DNA of 9,274 bases from a bacterium (GTDB lineage Bacteria; UBA9089; UBA9088), in NCBI GenBank assembly GCA_003498085.1, contig DNCM01000129.1, positions 1 to 9,274 of the forward strand. Direction: 5' to 3'. This document shows, piece after piece, positions 6,255-9,274 of the stretch. The position numbers and the translations under genes are program-made. The stretch's first letter is position 1. The number at the start of each line of letters is the position of its first letter. Below the pieces are notes generated by a model that made no database searches, had not been told where the DNA came from, and saw only the letters and a list, made by a program, of their open reading frames with translations.

Positions 6255-8948
6255 TTATAAACTAATATTTACTGCACATACTTTTAACTCAGGTATTTTT
6301 GCTATTGGGTCTAAAGCAGTGTTAGTGAGAACATTAGCGGCAGATTCAACAAAATGGAAAGGGATGAAAACCTCTTTTTGAGTTACTTTATCGGTTATTT
6401 TAGCCTTTATTTTAATCGAGCCTCGTCTTGATGAGACGACTATGAGATCTCCATCATTTATGCCTAATGAGGTAGCATCTTGTGGGTTAATTTCAATATA
6501 TCCCTCTTTACAAATTTCATCTAACCCTTTTGATCTACGTGTCATTGAGCAGCCATGGTAGTGATAAAGCATCCTTCCTGTGGTCAAGCGGAATGGATAT
6601 TCTTCATCTGGCTCCTCAGCTGGTGGACGATACTTTACCGGGTGAAACTTACCTTTACCTCCAGTAAATTTGTCTTTATGTAAGAATTTTGTACCTGGGT
6701 GCGTTGGATCAGGACAAGGCCATTGTAGTCCTCCCTCACGTTCTAATCGTTCATAAGAGATACCACCGTAAGATGGGGTTAGTTTTGCTATCTCTTCCAT
6801 AATTGATTTAGCATCATCATAATGCATCTTATATCCCATTATATTTGCCAGATCAATTATTATCGCACTATCAGTCCTGCTCTGTCCAATTGGGTTAATT
6901 GCCTGTCTGACTAATTGTACCCTTCGTTCGGTATTAGTAAAAGTTCCATTTTTTTCAGCAAAAGAGACGGCTGGTAGAATTACATCAGCTAATTTAGCTG
7001 TCTCTGTTAAAAATATGTCCTGAACGACTAAAAAGTCTAACGCCTTGAGTGCTTTTTCTGCCTGGATTAAGTCAGGAACAGAAAGCATTAGGTTCTCACC
7101 CATAATGTACATCGCTTTGATTTCTTTACCTGCTTCATTGAGCATCTGCATCATTGTAAAACCTGGTACCTCTGATAATTTAACTCCCCAAGCTTCCTCA
7201 AATTTAGTCCTTACCTGCAAATCTGTTACCTTTTGATACCCAGGGAAAAAGATTGGTAATGCACCCATATCACAAGCCCCTTGCACATTATTTTGTCCAC
7301 GTAGAGGATTGACGCCAGTGCTCTCTCGTCCAATGTTGCCAGTTAACATAGCTAAGTTAGCAATTGAGAAGACATTGTTCGTTCCATTTGTATGTTGGGT
7401 TATTCCCATTGAATAGATAATACTGGCTTTTTCTGCTGTAGCATAGATTCTTGCGGCTTTAATCAAGTCATTAGCAGGTATTCCAGTGATCTCTTCTGTC
7501 TTCTCAGGAGAATATTCCATAACAGCCGCTTTAAACTCATCAAATCCTTCACAGCGCTCCTCTATAAACTTCTCATCTAACAAGTTCTCATTGATGATAA
7601 CATTCATCATACCATTAAGCCAAGCTACATCAGTTCCACTTTTAAACCGAAGATACACATCAGCCCATTCAACCAGTTCTATCCGTCTTGGATCAGCTAC
7701 GATCAATTTGGCACCATTTTTTACTGCTTGTTTTATCTTCAAACTGATTATTGGATGGCACTCAGTAGTATTTGAGCCAGTAACCAATATACAATCAGCA
7801 TATTTAATCTCATCAATGGAATTAGTCATCGCACCTGAGCCAAATGCTGTTGCTAATCCTGCTACAGTAGCGGCATGGCAGAGACGTGCGCAATGGTCAA
7901 CATTATTAGTCCCAATTACTGCACGCATAAACTTCTGGAATAAATAATTCTCCTCACTAGTGCATCTGGCTGAAGCAATACCAGCTATTTTATCTGGGCC
8001 ATACTTATCTTTTATCTCTTTAAATCTCTCCGCTACCAAACTAAGTGCTTCCTCCCAACTTACTTCTTTAAATTCTGCTTCATGGCTTTTATTTTTTGTG
8101 TTTTGTCTTATTAGCGGTGTTTTTAATCGAGCAGGGTTATTGATAAAATCAAAGCCAAATCTTCCTTTAACACAAAGTGCCAGACCATTAATCCCTCCCT
8201 CAGTAGATGTAACCTTTATCACCTCATTGTCTTTCACATTCAAGTCAAATGTACAACCACAACCGCAATATGAACAGATAGTAGTTACCTTTTTTAATTC
8301 CCACTCTCTTGCCTTAAATCGCCGTACCTTCTCGGTTAATGCCCCAACCGGACATACAGCAACACACTGACCACAAAAGGTACAATCTGTCTCCTGCAAT
8401 GGGCTATCGTAAAAGGTAGAAATCTTGGTCTCAAATCCACGGTTGGCAAAATCAGTAATGCTCAACACCTGTATCTCCTCACAGATCTTGACACATCTAC
8501 CACAGAGAATACATTTGCTATAATCTCGCTCTATGAAGGGATTAGAGGTATCAGGCGGATATTGAGTTTTTTCACCTTCAAAACTGGTTGATGTTATCCC
8601 TAATTCATAGGCATATTCCTGAAGTTTACAAGCCCCATTCTTTTCACAGGTAAGACAGTCTTGTGGATGATTAGAAAGAAGCAAGTCAATAGCCAACCTG
8701 CGAGCATTTAGTACTCGTTCGGTATCAGTTTTAACCTTCATTCCCTCACTGACCAAGTAAGAACATGAGGCTACCAAAGTTCTTGCTCCTTCAACTTCCA
8801 CAAGACATATTCGACAACTACTCATCGGCGAAAGACTTTTATGATAGCATAAATGCGGGATTTTAATACCTACAGATTCAGCGGCTTGTAGGATAGTAAT
8901 CCCTTCTTTTACCTTAATTGTTTTTCCATCAATTATAATTTCAACCAT
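6255..8948 (-). CDS. fdhA: formate dehydrogenase catalytic subunit (Mo/W-bis-MGD, cysteine type) with NuoG-like N-terminus
   Basis: An 897-residue protein that interconverts formate and CO2 at a Mo- or W-bis-molybdopterin guanine dinucleotide site; also called fdhF in related genomes. The N-terminal electron chain has [2Fe-2S] C34/C45/C48/C62, a His-Cys3 cluster H94/C98/C101/C107, and two ferredoxin [4Fe-4S] clusters, C146-C156 and C189-C199. The catalytic domain has its own [4Fe-4S] C225/C228/C232/C259, then K261 (CVKG), the metal ligand C357 and H358 (CARLCH), and R550 (NPLRGQNN). By alignment from memory these correspond to K44, U140, H141 and R333 of E. coli FdhF. C357 is a TGC codon, so this is a Cys rather than a selenocysteine enzyme. 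There is no signal peptide, so it is cytoplasmic. ATG start at 8948 with AAGGAG six bases upstream, overlapping the stop of the 40-codon ORF. Its neighbours indicate an NAD(P)-linked, probably electron-bifurcating complex. Confidence 0.96.
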   Translation of the reverse strand: MVEIIIDGKTIKVKEGITILQAAESVGIKIPHLCYHKSLSPMSSCRICLVEVEGARTLVASCSYLVSEGMKVKTDTERVLNARRLAIDLLLSNHPQDCLTCEKNGACKLQEYAYELGITSTSFEGEKTQYPPDTSNPFIERDYSKCILCGRCVKICEEIQVLSITDFANRGFETKISTFYDSPLQETDCTFCGQCVAVCPVGALTEKVRRFKAREWELKKVTTICSYCGCGCTFDLNVKDNEVIKVTSTEGGINGLALCVKGRFGFDFINNPARLKTPLIRQNTKNKSHEAEFKEVSWEEALSLVAERFKEIKDKYGPDKIAGIASARCTSEENYLFQKFMRAVIGTNNVDHCARLCHAATVAGLATAFGSGAMTNSIDEIKYADCILVTGSNTTECHPIISLKIKQAVKNGAKLIVADPRRIELVEWADVYLRFKSGTDVAWLNGMMNVIINENLLDEKFIEERCEGFDEFKAAVMEYSPEKTEEITGIPANDLIKAARIYATAEKASIIYSMGITQHTNGTNNVFSIANLAMLTGNIGRESTGVNPLRGQNNVQGACDMGALPIFFPGYQKVTDLQVRTKFEEAWGVKLSEVPGFTMMQMLNEAGKEIKAMYIMGENLMLSVPDLIQAEKALKALDFLVVQDIFLTETAKLADVILPAVSFAEKNGTFTNTERRVQLVRQAINPIGQSRTDSAIIIDLANIMGYKMHYDDAKSIMEEIAKLTPSYGGISYERLEREGGLQWPCPDPTHPGTKFLHKDKFTGGKGKFHPVKYRPPAEEPDEEYPFRLTTGRMLYHYHGCSMTRRSKGLDEICKEGYIEINPQDATSLGINDGDLIVVSSRRGSIKIKAKITDKVTQKEVFIPFHFVESAANVLTNTALDPIAKIPELKVCAVNISL

Positions 8949-8959
8949 TAACTACTCCT

Positions 8960-9082
8960 TTACTTATTTTCTCTTTGTTCTCTTATTTCTATAATTGCTT
9001 CTAACTCTTTTATTACTGGTTTTCTTTCCTTTGCTTTTCTTAATTCTGCAATTTCCTTTAAAAACTTATCGTGCCTTCCCAT
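8960..9082 (-). CDS. 40-residue charged helical small ORF upstream of fdhA
   Basis: An ATG at 9082 opens a 40-codon frame ending in TAA at 8962-8960, 11 bp before the fdhA ATG. The product is very rich in Lys, Glu and Arg (for example KEIAELRKAKERK and IKELEAIIEIREQRENK), with no cysteine, membrane segment or signal peptide. The Ile/Leu spacing suggests one or two amphipathic helices or a short coiled coil. AGGAG (9101-9097) precedes the ATG by 14 bases. The frame sits between the dyad-covered promoter region and fdhA, and its stop overlaps the fdhA Shine-Dalgarno, which would allow translational coupling. I do not recognise a family. It could be a real small protein, a leader ORF or an AT-rich chance frame; tight packing with fdhA favours a translated frame. 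Confidence 0.5.
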   Translation of the reverse strand: MGRHDKFLKEIAELRKAKERKPVIKELEAIIEIREQRENK

Positions 9083-9126
9083 CTTCTGTGTTTAAGCTCC
9101 TATATTTCGCTACCTTTAATTCTGAT

Positions 9127-9149
9127 TAATTTATAACGATTATAAATTA
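9127..9149. promoter_or_regulatory. 23-bp perfect dyad, possible operator over the fdhA promoter
   Basis: TAATTTATAA (9127-9136), centre CGA, then TTATAAATTA (9140-9149): a perfect 10-bp inverted repeat with a 3-bp centre. It covers two -10-like boxes on the minus strand (9144-9139 and 9151-9146). A dimeric repressor bound here would block either. The arms are almost all A and T, so chance or simple DNA bending cannot be excluded. There is no U-tract, so it does not look like a terminator. The binding protein is not identifiable. Confidence 0.5.
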
Positions 9150-9154
9150 TATCA
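9146..9154 (-). promoter_or_regulatory. extended -10 promoter candidate for the small ORF and fdhA
   Basis: TGATATAAT on the minus strand: a perfect TATAAT (9151-9146) with the extended -10 dinucleotide TG one base upstream (9154-9153). The hexamer 17 bases further up is TAGCTT (9174-9169), a poor -35, which is common when an extended -10 is present. A second TATAAT lies at 9144-9139. Transcription would begin roughly 50-60 bases before the small ORF. Upstream of it the strand is A-rich. Confidence 0.5.
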
Positions 9155-9182
9155 AAAACCTTTCATAAAAGCTACTTTTTTA

Positions 9183-9198
9183 TTTTGGTTTTTTGGTT
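9183..9198. repeat. tandem 8-bp repeat upstream of the fdhA promoter
   Basis: TTTTGGTT occurs twice in direct succession (9183-9190 and 9191-9198); on the minus strand this reads AACCAAAA twice. It falls about 45-60 bases before the inferred transcription start, where an UP element or an activator site could lie. Beyond it, from 9199 to 9274, I see no gene and no clear site. Confidence 0.35.
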
Positions 9199-9274
9199 TT
9201 AACTTTCCTTAACACCTTGATTGTTACATCCTAAGATTTTTAAAAAGACCAGTATTGTAACTATTCAGCCTACC

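Noticed and set aside
7875..7880. Possible selenocysteine at the formate dehydrogenase active site
   Set aside because: The codon at the metal-ligand position is TGC (Cys357), followed by CAT (His358). There is no in-frame TGA, so no selenocysteine insertion is needed.
7486..7947. 153-codon open frame on the plus strand opposite fdhA
   Set aside because: It lies fully inside the well-supported fdhA gene on the other strand, has no recognisable domain, and its composition mirrors the fdhA codons. The same holds for the plus-strand frames at 7045-7236, 7960-8370, 1530-1757, 2190-2399, 2863-3183 and 3277-3606.
9220..9240. A/T palindrome around TTTTTAAAAA near the right edge
   Set aside because: The stem is made of A and T only, is interrupted after the core and has no T-tract following a GC stem. 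It may be a chance product of the AT-rich composition.

Overview
The window is visibly AT-rich and carries one compact set of genes, all on the minus strand, so it reads from right to left. The genes encode the soluble parts of a flavin- and iron-sulfur-based NAD(P)-linked formate dehydrogenase of the electron-bifurcating type (HydB/HydC or HylB/HylC-like core). This points to a strictly anaerobic bacterium such as an acetogen, syntroph, fermenter or member of an uncultured candidate phylum. Purine-rich Shine-Dalgarno sites and sigma70-like promoters fit a bacterium. The phylum cannot be fixed from the sequence.

Layout in transcription order. Bases 9274-9083 form a control region with a 23-bp perfect dyad over two -10-like boxes. 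A 40-codon small ORF (9082-8960) follows. Next is a full-length cysteine-type formate dehydrogenase catalytic subunit (8948-6255). A 95-bp gap then holds a near-consensus sigma70 promoter. Behind it lie nuoE (6159-5659), a HEPN-domain gene (5644-5207), an overlapping MNT nucleotidyltransferase gene (about 5310-4936), a small thioredoxin-fold [2Fe-2S]-type ferredoxin gene (4925-4560), a GTG-started nuoF/hydB-type gene (4532-2745) and a second FdhA/NuoG-like gene (2740-80). The last 79 bases may contain the first codons of another gene.

How they may work together (inference from the families): the catalytic FdhA oxidises formate or reduces CO2. Electrons pass through its Fe-S chain to a NuoE-ferredoxin-NuoF diaphorase core carrying FMN, the NAD(P)(H) site and two C-terminal [4Fe-4S] clusters. 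The second FdhA-like protein keeps every Fe-S ligand of the first but has lost the Mo/W ligand cysteine, the active-site histidine, the lysine and the arginine. It is best read as an electron-conducting, catalytically dead subunit, a parallel to NuoG of complex I.

The most unusual points are this active/inactive pair flanking one diaphorase core, and a HEPN-MNT pair (a toxin-antitoxin-type family) placed in the middle of the operon with gaps of only about 10 bp. No hydrogenase H-cluster protein, membrane subunit, RNA gene, insertion sequence or CRISPR array is visible.
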